A stretch of DNA of 46,913 bases from Alphaproteobacteria bacterium. Lineage in GTDB: Bacteria; Pseudomonadota; Alphaproteobacteria; Rs-D84. The stretch is from NCBI GenBank assembly GCA_017463185.1, contig JAFTPS010000003.1, forward strand, positions 91,113-138,025. Reading direction: 5' to 3'. The notes under the pieces are model-generated. The model made no database searches. It saw only the letters and a program-made list of their open reading frames with translations, and was not told the DNA's origin. This document shows, piece by piece, positions 6,768 to 14,307 of the stretch (the stretch's first letter is position 1; each line of letters begins with the position of its first letter). A program made the position numbers and the translations under genes.

Positions 6768-8814
6768 CTAGATTTACCCCACGGTCAAATATAAACATTA
6801 AATCATCGGTCCAGGAATCCGGGGCGTTTTCACGAGCAGCACGCGACGCCAATTTGAACAAATCGTGATGTTCACGATAATCAACAAAATGATACTGTAC
6901 CCAGCCACTTTGACGTGTGCCCAATAATTCACCAACACCGCGCATCATCAAATCTTGTTCGGCGATAACAAATCCGTCATCTGTGTCACATAAAACATCC
7001 AAACGCTTTAATCCGTCGTCGGTCGTGCTGAATCCGTACACCAACACACAATACGATTGCAAATTTCCACGCCCGACACGACCGCGCAACTGGTGCAAAG
7101 CAGCCAGACCAAATCGTTCGGCATTTTCTATGACTATGATAGTGGCACGTGGGACATCTATGCCAACCTCTATGACCGTGGTGGCAACCAAGATTTGCAT
7201 ATCGGAATCATTATCGGCAAACCTTGCCATAACCGCATCACGCGATTTTTTATCCATCTGGCCGTGGCACAATCCGACGGTGGGAAAGTATTGGCGCAAA
7301 AATTCATGGCGACTTTCCGCCGCGGTGGCGGGGTTGTCGGGATTATCCTCTACCAATGGGCAGACCCAAAAAACCTTGGCCCCGGTTGCGATTTGCGCAG
7401 CGATACGACCGACCAATGCATCAACACGCGCCAATGGTAATTTAGTTGTTTTAATGGGCAAACGCCCGGCTGGTTTCTCGTTTATAACAGAGACATCCAT
7501 ATCGCCATAAATGGTCATAGACAAAGTACGCGGAATGGGGGTCGCAGATAATGCCAACAAGTCCGGGTTTGTACCCTTGGCACGCAGGGCTTCACGTTGG
7601 GATACGCCAAAGCGGTGCTGTTCGTCCACAATCACCAACCCTAAATCACGATATTCCACATCGGTTGAAAATAATGCGTGAGTTCCCACAACTATGCGTG
7701 TCCGACCAGAACGCAGGGATATCAATTTCTCGCGCCGGAGGGTCCCCTTGTCGCGACCGGTCAGAACATCACAAACTATGCCAATTTTATCGCACAAAGG
7801 CTTTAATTTTGCAAAATGCTGTTGTGCAAGTGTATCGGTCGGCGCAAGCAACGCGGTCTGGGCACCAGATTCCGCCATTTTTATTGCCGCCGCCAGGGCA
7901 ACAATTGTTTTACCACTGCCCACATCACCCTGGACCAAACGCATCATAGGTGTAGTACGCGCCATATCTGCAAAAATTTCATCACAGGTACGCTTTTGTG
8001 CCCCCGTCATTTCAAACGGCAAATTCGCCCAAAAATTATCCAACAAATTATACTTTTTAGGCCGAACCACACGACGATTTTTTTCATCTGTGCGATTTTT
8101 ACGACTGATACAGATTGCTGATTGATGTGCGAATAATTCGCTGTATGCCAGTTTTACCATATAGGTCGCATTTGGTGCCAGGTCCGCATCAGATTCTGGA
8201 TAGTGTATATGGGTCAGCGCATCAAAGAATTCACGAGTGCGTTCGGTCGGCTCGCCCCGTAATTTTTCGGGTAAAATTGTAAAAATCTGGTCGCGAACAT
8301 TGGCAAATATTTTTTGGGTCAGTCCCTCGCCCGCGGGATAAATTGCCTGGGCTGCCGGAATTTTGGCAGCATTTTGCATTTCCTCTATAAAATCTGGATG
8401 GTTGATGGTCGGGCGTGATGCGCGTTCCAGCTTTCCAGATACCATCCGCCATTCGCCAATGGGCAATTTCTTTAACCAATATTCCAGATAGTTCGCATTA
8501 AAGAATTGAATAACAACGGTATTGTTTAGCTTGTCATTACATATAATCTGGGTCGGACGGCGACGACCACGTCCAAAACTGCCCCCCGGTTTATGGGACT
8601 TTATCAATAATGGAATTGTTATCGTATCGCCGGGCGTAACGGCAAGTACACTGTCGGTAATACCGCGTGCACGAACATATGATGGCCGATGCAGTAAAAA
8701 ATCACGCACACTGCGCCCGCCCAGCACATCTTCAAATCGGGCGGCCAGAACGGGCCCCACCCCCTTGATAAATTGCAGGTCCGTATTCAGAAAATCAATC
8801 AATTCGCGTTTCAT
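6760..8814 (-). CDS. recG: ATP-dependent DNA helicase RecG
   Basis: RecG is a branch-migrating helicase that regresses stalled forks and resolves Holliday junctions. At 684 aa it has normal length. The N-terminal wedge/OB region contains FIKGVGPVLAARFEDVLGG and the middle contains the Walker A motif GDVGSGKT. The DEAH-type box is DEQHRFG, followed by LSATPIPRT, and the C-terminal helicase motif ATTVIEVGIDVPRA is followed by QLRGRVGRG. The start ATG is at 8814. The bepA-like protease gene follows with an 8-bp overlap. No anomaly is seen. Confidence 0.96.
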   Translation of the reverse strand: MKRELIDFLNTDLQFIKGVGPVLAARFEDVLGGRSVRDFLLHRPSYVRARGITDSVLAVTPGDTITIPLLIKSHKPGGSFGRGRRRPTQIICNDKLNNTVVIQFFNANYLEYWLKKLPIGEWRMVSGKLERASRPTINHPDFIEEMQNAAKIPAAQAIYPAGEGLTQKIFANVRDQIFTILPEKLRGEPTERTREFFDALTHIHYPESDADLAPNATYMVKLAYSELFAHQSAICISRKNRTDEKNRRVVRPKKYNLLDNFWANLPFEMTGAQKRTCDEIFADMARTTPMMRLVQGDVGSGKTIVALAAAIKMAESGAQTALLAPTDTLAQQHFAKLKPLCDKIGIVCDVLTGRDKGTLRREKLISLRSGRTRIVVGTHALFSTDVEYRDLGLVIVDEQHRFGVSQREALRAKGTNPDLLALSATPIPRTLSMTIYGDMDVSVINEKPAGRLPIKTTKLPLARVDALVGRIAAQIATGAKVFWVCPLVEDNPDNPATAAESRHEFLRQYFPTVGLCHGQMDKKSRDAVMARFADNDSDMQILVATTVIEVGIDVPRATIIVIENAERFGLAALHQLRGRVGRGNLQSYCVLVYGFSTTDDGLKRLDVLCDTDDGFVIAEQDLMMRGVGELLGTRQSGWVQYHFVDYREHHDLFKLASRAARENAPDSWTDDLMFIFDRGVNLGA

Positions 8815-8917
8815 ATACTATAAATTTAATGAAAAGCGGCACAATATTCAATAAAAATGATAGTGAAAAAGGCATTGGTTATCAGGCATTAGTTATTTCC
8901 ACTTTCATCAACCAATA

Positions 8918-8943
8918 AAAAATCCCGCGATGCGGGATTTTTA
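8918..8943. terminator. Terminator of acpS
   Basis: An AAATCCCGC/GCGGGATTT hairpin is flanked by A and T runs on both sides. It overlaps the acpS stop codon. Confidence 0.85.
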
Positions 8944-9315
8944 TTTCTCTATTACCACCATTGCGGCGCAATAGTCATCCTGGTCCGTCAGCGACAGGAA
9001 TATTTTTGCATCCCCGCCCGCCAGTTCTTTTAACACAGCCTTGGCCCCGCCAGCAATAAGTATTTCTGGTTTCCCCGCATCATTATGAACAACCGATACA
9101 TCCGAAAACGCAATGTCTTCACCGAACCCGGTTCCCAATGCTTTCAGACACGCTTCACGTGCAGCCCAGAAATTAGCCAAATGCTTCTCCGCATTCGCAT
9201 TGTCGTTATCGGCATATTCCAATTCTTTCTTTGTAAAAATGCGTTGCTTTTTGAACGCGGACCAGTCCAAGAAACGCCCACATTCAACCAAATCAATTCC
9301 AATCCCAATAATCAC
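8941..9315 (-). CDS. acpS: Holo-[acyl-carrier-protein] synthase
   Basis: AcpS transfers 4'-phosphopantetheine from CoA to the serine of apo-ACP, enabling fatty-acid synthesis. The protein is 124 aa when started at the GTG at 9315, which follows a GGGGGG Shine-Dalgarno. A longer in-frame extension upstream adds 17 residues with no family similarity and was rejected. The magnesium-binding motif IGIGIDLVECGRF is at the N-terminus, and the second motif FWAAREACLKALGTGF is mid-protein. The C-terminal strand SLTDQDDYCAAMVVIEK completes the fold. The upstream region is shared with the divergent Cys-rich gene. Confidence 0.93.
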   Translation of the reverse strand: MIIGIGIDLVECGRFLDWSAFKKQRIFTKKELEYADNDNANAEKHLANFWAAREACLKALGTGFGEDIAFSDVSVVHNDAGKPEILIAGGAKAVLKELAGGDAKIFLSLTDQDDYCAAMVVIEK

Positions 9316-9430
9316 GGCCAGCCCCCCTTGCGTTGGTTTAACTTGATATGCGCATACTAATAACATTTATCCGATTCGTGCAAGCACAAAATATATATTT
9401 CGCGGATAAAATTCAGACTATCATTTTTGC

Positions 9431-9459
9431 TTGCCAAAAATGGCGCAAAGCGGTATAAT
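9431..9459 (+). promoter_or_regulatory. Fixed promoter upstream of invertible segment A
   Basis: TTGCCA (9431-9436), 17-bp spacer, TATAAT (9454-9459). It points into the invertible segment and lies outside it, so transcription should occur in either orientation. Confidence 0.7.
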
Positions 9460-9484
9460 ATCTGGCACAGAGCGTAAAAAACTA

Positions 9485-9601
9485 TGCCGAATCTAATGGG
9501 ACGATTGTCCTCGGCATAAATTCACAAATAAAAATCCCGGTTTTTCGCATATTTTGTCCCCCTTAGTTGTGCCGAATCTAAACGTCGGTTTGCTTTCGGC
9601 A
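9485..9601. other. Invertible segment A with recombination sites (start-codon switch, OFF orientation)
   Basis: The 79-bp segment 9504-9582 is the exact reverse complement of 39282-39360, while the flanks match in the same orientation. The left site is arm TGCCGAATCTAA (9485-9496), overlap TGGGACGA (9497-9504) and arm TTGTCCTCGGCA (9505-9516). The right site is arm TGCCGAATCTAA (9570-9581), overlap ACGTCGGT (9582-9589) and arm TTGCTTTCGGCA (9590-9601). Overlap centres are 85 bp apart. In this orientation the Shine-Dalgarno, ATG and first half of the signal peptide are on the opposite strand. The downstream frame therefore has no proper start. Confidence 0.88.
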
Positions 9602-10576
9602 ACGGTAGCTATAAATACCGCGAACGCCGCCGATGGTTGTGCCGTAATAGACTCAAACGCGGCATGTTGCCATGCAACTGACGGCATTCAATGTACAGAC
9701 TCAACAGCATATTCTACTTGCAATCAATGTGAATCTGGATACGAACTTGTCTATTATACAGAACCTATTGGTGGCAAAAAAAATTCTGACGGAGACTATT
9801 GTTATGCCGCGTACTGCCGACTTTTAGAAGATGACGGCAATGATGATGCGGATACCACCTCAACCAGATTATTGGTGATGTCAGACACGGGAATTTCAGG
9901 AACTGTTTATAGACATATAGCTTTCTATGTTGATATATCTGGCGCTGACGATGACGACAATCAAGATGGGATATATGATTCTGATAATTTACCCATATTA
10001 CCAAAAGATGACAATGACAATTTCATATTCAAACCCGTATGCTATGGAGATTATTATTACCCAACGAATGGCACAGCTGTGACATGTGATTTTAATATGG
10101 ATTTATATACGGACTACCACGACGAAGCAGGTACATATACCGGTGATTTTTCTGAACTTGTTAGCAATTGTTCTGGCTGTACTTTGTGCAGAAATGGCGG
10201 CTGTGCCCACTATGAAGTTGGAGTATCCGGTTATTTACAAAAAAAATGTTATCAATATCAAGATGTAATCGGCAACTATTGTCCACTTGTGCCATCAGAT
10301 GTATATATATGTGCCGCTGGATATTATGGGACGCCAACATATAATAACGGTAATTATTCTGGTTGTAATGCGTGTATGTCTTTGGCAGATGCAGGCATAA
10401 CCGTTGTAAGCAATCCATTAGGAGTTGAAACGCTATCTAGCCCAAGCGGTTCTACCCTGGCCACTGACTGTTATGCGAATTCGGGTGATAATGATACACG
10501 CGTGACATTAAATGACGGCAAAGGCAATTTCCATTGGGACAACGATGGGTATGGAACCTGTTATTTTAGTGAATAG
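9554..10576 (+). CDS. Phase-variable secreted Cys-rich protein A (start codon switched off)
   Basis: The frame is open from 9554, but its first ten codons lie inside the reversed segment and there is no ribosome-binding site, so I read this gene as OFF. If the segment at 9504-9582 is flipped, the frame becomes MRKTGIFICEFMPRTIVG joined to LLSATVAINTANA. That is a complete signal peptide ending at ANA|AD. The mature protein is about 315 aa and rich in Cys, Asp, Tyr and Gly, with CxxC pairs. It carries the CAAGYYGTP module near residue 255 and ends in YGTCYFSE, the paralogue tail. An acidic Asp-rich stretch (GADDDDNQDG) is unique to it. Function is unknown; it is probably a surface or secreted protein. 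Confidence 0.75.
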   Translation: MSPLVVPNLNVGLLSATVAINTANAADGCAVIDSNAACCHATDGIQCTDSTAYSTCNQCESGYELVYYTEPIGGKKNSDGDYCYAAYCRLLEDDGNDDADTTSTRLLVMSDTGISGTVYRHIAFYVDISGADDDDNQDGIYDSDNLPILPKDDNDNFIFKPVCYGDYYYPTNGTAVTCDFNMDLYTDYHDEAGTYTGDFSELVSNCSGCTLCRNGGCAHYEVGVSGYLQKKCYQYQDVIGNYCPLVPSDVYICAAGYYGTPTYNNGNYSGCNACMSLADAGITVVSNPLGVETLSSPSGSTLATDCYANSGDNDTRVTLNDGKGNFHWDNDGYGTCYFSE

Positions 10577-10587
10577 TTGTCGCTTTT

Positions 10588-10620
10588 ATAAATTCCCCTT
10601 CATTTGACGAAGGGGATTTA
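10588..10620. terminator. Bidirectional terminator between convergent Cys-rich genes
   Basis: A CCCCTTC/GAAGGGG hairpin is flanked by AAATT and ATTTATT. It lies between the stop of gene A and the stop of the 10621 gene. Confidence 0.75.
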
Positions 10621-11112
10621 TTATTCCGTGTAATGGCAAGAATCGGTATATATGCCAGAGCCTGTATCATCAGAAAAAGTTGTGCCAGATGGAATATAAC
10701 ATTCGGTTATACTGGTCGCACCAGCCGCAGCGGTTGTGCCATACACACCATCAGATGAGGGACAACGGGTACAGGTTCCTGAACAAGAACCGCTTTCCCC
10801 AATCACAAGTCCAAAACTATATGATGGGGTGCCATAGTAGCCCTGTTCGCATTTACAGGTATTTTTTGTGCTGCATACTACTGTATTGTGGAGCAACCTG
10901 CTGGTGGCACAGGTCACCGTAAGCGTATTTGTTGTTTCCAGAATAATGTGATTTTCGTCTGGGGCGGATACAGTTGTGCCTTCTGTACAACAATTTTCCG
11001 TACATTGCGATTCAGTCTGATTATAGGGACAGCTGGCGCAGCAGTTTAATGCCCCATCGGCTGGACAGGCGCACCATACGATGCAGCCTGCAATAATAAA
11101 AAGTTTTTTCAT
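10621..11112 (-). CDS. Secreted Cys-rich protein (163 aa)
   Basis: The start is the ATG at 11112, ten bases after CAGGAG, exactly as in the paralogue at 5186. A 34-residue upstream in-frame extension runs through the leader terminator and is not taken as coding. A signal peptide (KKLFIIAGCIVWCACPADG) precedes a mature part with CxxC clusters and the module KCEQGYYGTP, then CTRCPSSDG. It ends in YTDSCHYTE, the family tail. It has a strong own promoter and a structured leader (11113-11356). It is convergent with phase-variable gene A. Function is unknown. Confidence 0.8.
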   Translation of the reverse strand: MKKLFIIAGCIVWCACPADGALNCCASCPYNQTESQCTENCCTEGTTVSAPDENHIILETTNTLTVTCATSRLLHNTVVCSTKNTCKCEQGYYGTPSYSFGLVIGESGSCSGTCTRCPSSDGVYGTTAAAGATSITECYIPSGTTFSDDTGSGIYTDSCHYTE

Positions 11113-11356
11113 GTTGTGCAATCTCCTGATTTTTGCGTTAAACAAAAACCACCCAAAAAAATTTTGAGCGGTCAGGAGGTTGACTACAATCTTACGAATT
11201 GTGTGCTTATTCAATATATTCGCAGCCCTCCTGACCGGAGGTCAGGAGTTATTTTCATCTGAAAAATTAAAAACAGCGCGACATGCGCGCCATAGGCTTA
11301 TTTTCAGACGCGTAAGCAGAGGTAGTCACACCCCATCGCCGAAAAATCCCGGCGAC
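11113..11356 (-). ncRNA. Structured 5' leader / candidate attenuator, copy 2
   Basis: The layout is the same as at 5187-5424. P1 is TCGCCG/CGGCGA (11350-11355 with 11336-11341), starting at the predicted transcript 5' end. P2 is CGTCTGAA/TTCAGATG (11303-11310 with 11256-11263) with inner stem GCGCG/CGCGC. Copy-1 CTCCTGACC is at 11240-11248 and faces GGTCAGGAG at 11228-11236. The conserved GCGAATATATTGAATAAGC is at 11205-11223, copy-2 CCTCCTGACC at 11170-11179, and the terminator arms at 11166-11172 and 11148-11154. P1, P2 and the inner stem differ in sequence from copy 1 but keep pairing, which supports a real RNA structure. Confidence 0.75.
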
Positions 11357-11362
11357 ATGGAT

Positions 11363-11391
11363 ATTATACGCCATAAAAATATTTTTTTCAA
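11363..11391 (-). promoter_or_regulatory. Promoter of Cys-rich gene leader, copy 2
   Basis: On the minus strand TTGAAA (11391-11386), 17-bp spacer, TATAAT (11368-11363). This is close to the sigma70 consensus. Confidence 0.75.
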
Positions 11392-11422
11392 TTGCTAAGA
11401 TTGACCAGCTGGGTGGTGGGGA

Positions 11423-12331
11423 TTAGTCGGCGCGGGGGTGGGCGTGGTTATAAATTTCGGTAATTTCCGACATATTAACACGCGTGTACAATTGCGTTGT
11501 GGACAGGGACGCGTGTCCCAATAATTCCTGTAAGGTACGCAAGTCTGCCCCATCTGACAACAAAGCGGTTGCAAAAGTATGACGCAATGCGTGTGGTGTT
11601 ACATAGTCTGGCAATTGTAAATAATTGCGCAGGTTTTCAACAACCTTTTCCGCCATACGCGCCGTCATAGGCAGACCACGAACACTGCGGAATAATTCAT
11701 CGTCCGCGGCATTTCCAAACGGACGCACGTCAACATATCTATCAATCGCAGTCCAAACCGCAGGCAAAACCGGGACCAGGCGTTCTTTGTTGCCCTTGCC
11801 CACAATGCGCAGGATATCGGGGTGTGCGGCTATGTCGCGATTGCGCAGGGATAAAGCCTCGGATATTCGCAGACCACAGCCAAACAGCAATAAAACCAAT
11901 GCCCAATCGCGCGCCGCAATCCAGGGATTTTTTCCGTCCAGTTCGCGGATGGCATCGTTCATATTTTCCACATCAATTGGTTCAATGGCCTTAGACAATT
12001 TTCGTGGGACGCGCGGCGAAGAAATTAGGCTTATGGCTTCGTTTTGTATGCCGTGGTGTTTCGCCAGGTATTTGAAAAATCCGCGCAATGATGATAATGC
12101 CCGCGCCGTTGATTTATGTGCCAGTCCCCGTCGCCCACGGTCTGCCAAAAACGCACGAAAGCAAACTGTGTCCACACAGGCCAAATCGCGCGGAAGCGCG
12201 GGCGCATTTGTATAATTTTCATAAAAAGAAATAAAATCGCGGATATCCATGTCATAGGCGGCGGCTGTGTGGGACGAATAATTTTTGGTCCCAGTCAGAT
12301 ATTCCAGAAAATCCGCAATGATTTCATTCAT
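11423..12331 (-). CDS. xerC: Tyrosine recombinase, XerC-like
   Basis: This 302-aa site-specific recombinase has the full catalytic set: Arg155 (GLRISEAL), Lys in KGNKERLVP (179-187), His247 and Arg250 (HALRH), His273 (LLGHASLSTTQ) and nucleophile Tyr282 (QLYTRV). The N-terminal SAM-like core-binding domain spans about residues 1-105. Family knowledge says XerC pairs with XerD to resolve chromosome dimers at dif. It is the only recombinase in the window and lies 0.9 kb from invertible gene A, so it is also a candidate invertase for the 12-8-12 sites described here. That link is inference. It follows the SIMPL gene by 7 bp in the trpS operon. Confidence 0.88.
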   Translation of the reverse strand: MNEIIADFLEYLTGTKNYSSHTAAAYDMDIRDFISFYENYTNAPALPRDLACVDTVCFRAFLADRGRRGLAHKSTARALSSLRGFFKYLAKHHGIQNEAISLISSPRVPRKLSKAIEPIDVENMNDAIRELDGKNPWIAARDWALVLLLFGCGLRISEALSLRNRDIAAHPDILRIVGKGNKERLVPVLPAVWTAIDRYVDVRPFGNAADDELFRSVRGLPMTARMAEKVVENLRNYLQLPDYVTPHALRHTFATALLSDGADLRTLQELLGHASLSTTQLYTRVNMSEITEIYNHAHPRAD

Positions 12332-12338
12332 TTTATCA

Positions 12339-13076
12339 CTATCTTATTTCAAAAACGGCAGAAACGCTGACAGATACTTCGGTATCTTTGGACACAAATC
12401 CACCACCGGTATCAATAGCAGATTCCGCAACCATCATTTTCGCACCGCGCAAAACACCCGCCGTTGGGCGTGCAACATCGTTGGTCTGGGTGTCATAGGA
12501 CACAGATAGCATTTTACCCGCACGACGACCATCCCCAGCGGCCAGGGCATTGGCACGAACACGTGCATTTTCAACAGCCACACCCAAGCAATCTTCCAGA
12601 ATTGGTTTCATCGTTTCGGGGCTGGTAAACATACGCAGATTTTCAGAATAGATATTTGGTATACCCGCGAATTGATTTAGTACTGTTTCAATTGTATCAA
12701 TACTGCTGGCAGAAACCTCTATTGCAATTGTGGTTTCAATACCCAGCGACACAGATTTTTGTAATTCACGATTCCATTCAGTCTTTTCATATGAATTAAA
12801 TTCGGTTGTTTGCATTTGCACAGGCTGTGTTTTTAGGAAATCTGTTATTTTTGTGGCTTGACCCGTTGCTATTTTCATAGACGTGGCCGCAGAAGCCTCC
12901 AAAGCCGTCACCCGCAAAGTTATTGCGGTTCGGTCCTTTGGCACGGTGGTTAAACATTCGCCATTTACCGCAATTGTACGCGGACCAGTATAGTTGCGCT
13001 CTATTGTTCCAAGTATTAGCGCAAAAAACGCCCCAAGCCCTATTACTGATGCAATCCAAACAACTGTTTTTTTCAT
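12339..13076 (-). CDS. SIMPL (DUF541) domain protein
   Basis: This 245-aa protein has an N-terminal signal or anchor helix (VVWIASVIGLGAFFALILG) and a periplasmic SIMPL domain. Recognisable features are RTIAVNGECLTTVPKDRTAI at the domain start, the long helix, VENARVRANALAAGDGRRAG in the second half and the final strand VSVSVSAVFEIR. The family (YggE, BP26) is periplasmic or outer-membrane-associated and linked to stress tolerance; its molecular role is not settled. It lies 21 bp after trpS and 7 bp before xerC, so all three are co-transcribed. Confidence 0.85.
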   Translation of the reverse strand: MKKTVVWIASVIGLGAFFALILGTIERNYTGPRTIAVNGECLTTVPKDRTAITLRVTALEASAATSMKIATGQATKITDFLKTQPVQMQTTEFNSYEKTEWNRELQKSVSLGIETTIAIEVSASSIDTIETVLNQFAGIPNIYSENLRMFTSPETMKPILEDCLGVAVENARVRANALAAGDGRRAGKMLSVSYDTQTNDVARPTAGVLRGAKMMVAESAIDTGGGFVSKDTEVSVSVSAVFEIR

Positions 13077-13097
13077 CGCTGTCCCCCTTTTTTTATT

Positions 13098-14090
13098 TTA
13101 GCCCAACATTGCGCGTTTAACACGGTCCAATGTTTCCGATGCGACCACGCGGGCGCGGTTTGCGCCATCGTTTAATATTGCCTCTATTTCCGCTGGATTG
13201 GCCATCAGACGTTCATATTCCGTGCGAACGGGTGTCAATACCGAATTGATTTTTTCAAACAATATCGTCTTGGCCGTGCCATATCCCATACCGGGTGCTG
13301 CAAATGCAGCACGAAATTCCGCAATTTCGGATTCCGTCGCAAAATGTTTATATAACTGGAATATTGTGGATGTGTCTGGGTCCTTAGGTTCGTCAGGGGT
13401 TTTAGAATCCGTGATAATACGCATAATTTTCTTTTTCAATTCCTTTTCAGGGGCAAACAATGGGATTACATTATCGTATGACTTGCTCATCTTACGACCG
13501 TCTAACCCAGGTATAAGCCCCGTTTCACGCCCAATTACAGGTTCTGGTAATTTTAAGATATTACCATAAATATGATTAAAGTATCCCGCGATATCACGAG
13601 CAAATTCAACGTGCTGTTTCTGGTCTGCACCGACGGGCACAGTATCCGAGTTATACAGCAATATATCCGCCGCCATTAAAATCGGGTATGTGTACAATCC
13701 CATATTTACCCCGGCATCCGCATCCAGGCCCGCCGCAGTGTTGCGGTCAACAGCGGCCTTGTATGAATGAGCGCGGTTCATCAACCCCTTTGGGGTGACA
13801 TTCATCAACATAGTATTCAATTGGTATATTTCGGCAATGTCCGATTGACGGAACAAAACCGCATTATTCAAATCCAGTCCCAAAGCAATCAAAATTGCCG
13901 CAATTTCATATGTATGCTGTTTTATCAATTTTGGGTCGTGAATAATATTCAATGCGTGCAAATCCGCAATAAACATAAATGTTTTATTGGATTGCGCCAT
14001 TTCAATCAATGGTTTTAATGCTCCAACATAGTTTCCCAGGTGCGGCGTGCCGGTTGGCTTGATACCAGTCAATACAATTTTATCAGACAT
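13098..14090 (-). CDS. trpS: Tryptophanyl-tRNA synthetase
   Basis: A class I aminoacyl-tRNA synthetase that charges tRNA-Trp. At 330 aa it is normal length. The HIGH-type motif appears as GTPHLGNYVGAL (residues 14-25) and the KMSKS loop as GRKMSKSYDN (near 196-205). An AAAGGA Shine-Dalgarno precedes the ATG. The transcript starts about 140 nt upstream and carries a short Trp-containing ORF and a terminator-like hairpin (14138-14225). It is first in the trpS-SIMPL-xerC operon. Confidence 0.96.
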   Translation of the reverse strand: MSDKIVLTGIKPTGTPHLGNYVGALKPLIEMAQSNKTFMFIADLHALNIIHDPKLIKQHTYEIAAILIALGLDLNNAVLFRQSDIAEIYQLNTMLMNVTPKGLMNRAHSYKAAVDRNTAAGLDADAGVNMGLYTYPILMAADILLYNSDTVPVGADQKQHVEFARDIAGYFNHIYGNILKLPEPVIGRETGLIPGLDGRKMSKSYDNVIPLFAPEKELKKKIMRIITDSKTPDEPKDPDTSTIFQLYKHFATESEIAEFRAAFAAPGMGYGTAKTILFEKINSVLTPVRTEYERLMANPAEIEAILNDGANRARVVASETLDRVKRAMLG

Positions 14091-14137
14091 AATAGGCTAT
14101 CCTTTCTTTGATTTTAATTTTAATGATTTTTTGTTGA

Positions 14138-14162
14138 AATAAAAGCCCAAAATTCGGGGCGC
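14138..14162 (-). terminator. Terminator-like hairpin in trpS leader
   Basis: On the minus strand GCCC/GGGC (14160-14157 and 14148-14145) is followed by TTTTATTT, upstream of the trpS ribosome-binding site. An alternative stem, GGCGCAT at the end of the leader ORF with ATGCGCC, overlaps its 5' arm. Confidence 0.45.
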
Positions 14163-14171
14163 ATAAAATAC

Positions 14172-14225
14172 CTAGGCGACGATGCGCCAACAAAAACCAG
14201 AAAAGACATACAATTTTTTCAACAT
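14172..14225 (-). CDS. Putative trpS leader peptide (17 aa)
   Basis: The small ORF reads MLKKLYVFSGFCWRIVA and contains one Trp codon near its end. Its ATG is about 3 nt after the predicted transcription start (TATAAT at 14235-14240), so it would be translated as a leaderless message. It is followed by the terminator-like hairpin at 14138-14162 and then trpS. Its position fits a ribosome-sensing leader. The competing stems do not give an obviously correct response to Trp-tRNA shortage, so regulation is uncertain. Confidence 0.4.
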   Translation of the reverse strand: MLKKLYVFSGFCWRIVA

Positions 14226-14234
14226 AGCAGTTTT

Positions 14235-14263
14235 ATTATATTCAACATATAATAAAAACGCAA
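14235..14263 (-). promoter_or_regulatory. Promoter of trpS operon
   Basis: On the minus strand TTGCGT (14263-14258), 17-bp spacer, TATAAT (14240-14235). It overlaps the end of the rpsD terminator. Confidence 0.65.
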
Positions 14264-14296
14264 TAAAAAACCCCGGCAACACCGGGATTTTTTGTT
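14264..14296. terminator. Terminator of rpsD
   Basis: A CCCCGG/CCGGGA-type hairpin with a short loop is flanked by an A run and a T run, just after the rpsD stop. Confidence 0.85.
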
Positions 14297-14307
14297 TCCA
14301 TATGGTT

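Noticed and set aside
9554..9582. TTG at 9554 as a working start of Cys-rich gene A
   Set aside because: It has no Shine-Dalgarno and gives no signal-peptide N-region. The inverted copy at 39314 shows what the true start looks like.
11113..11214. Coding extension or leader peptide starting TTG-AAT-AAG in the attenuator leaders
   Set aside because: The frame begins NKHTIRK in copy 2 and NKHAIRW in copy 1, but copy 3 stops after about 11 codons and the terminator region is not plausible protein. The conservation is better explained as RNA, though translation is not excluded.
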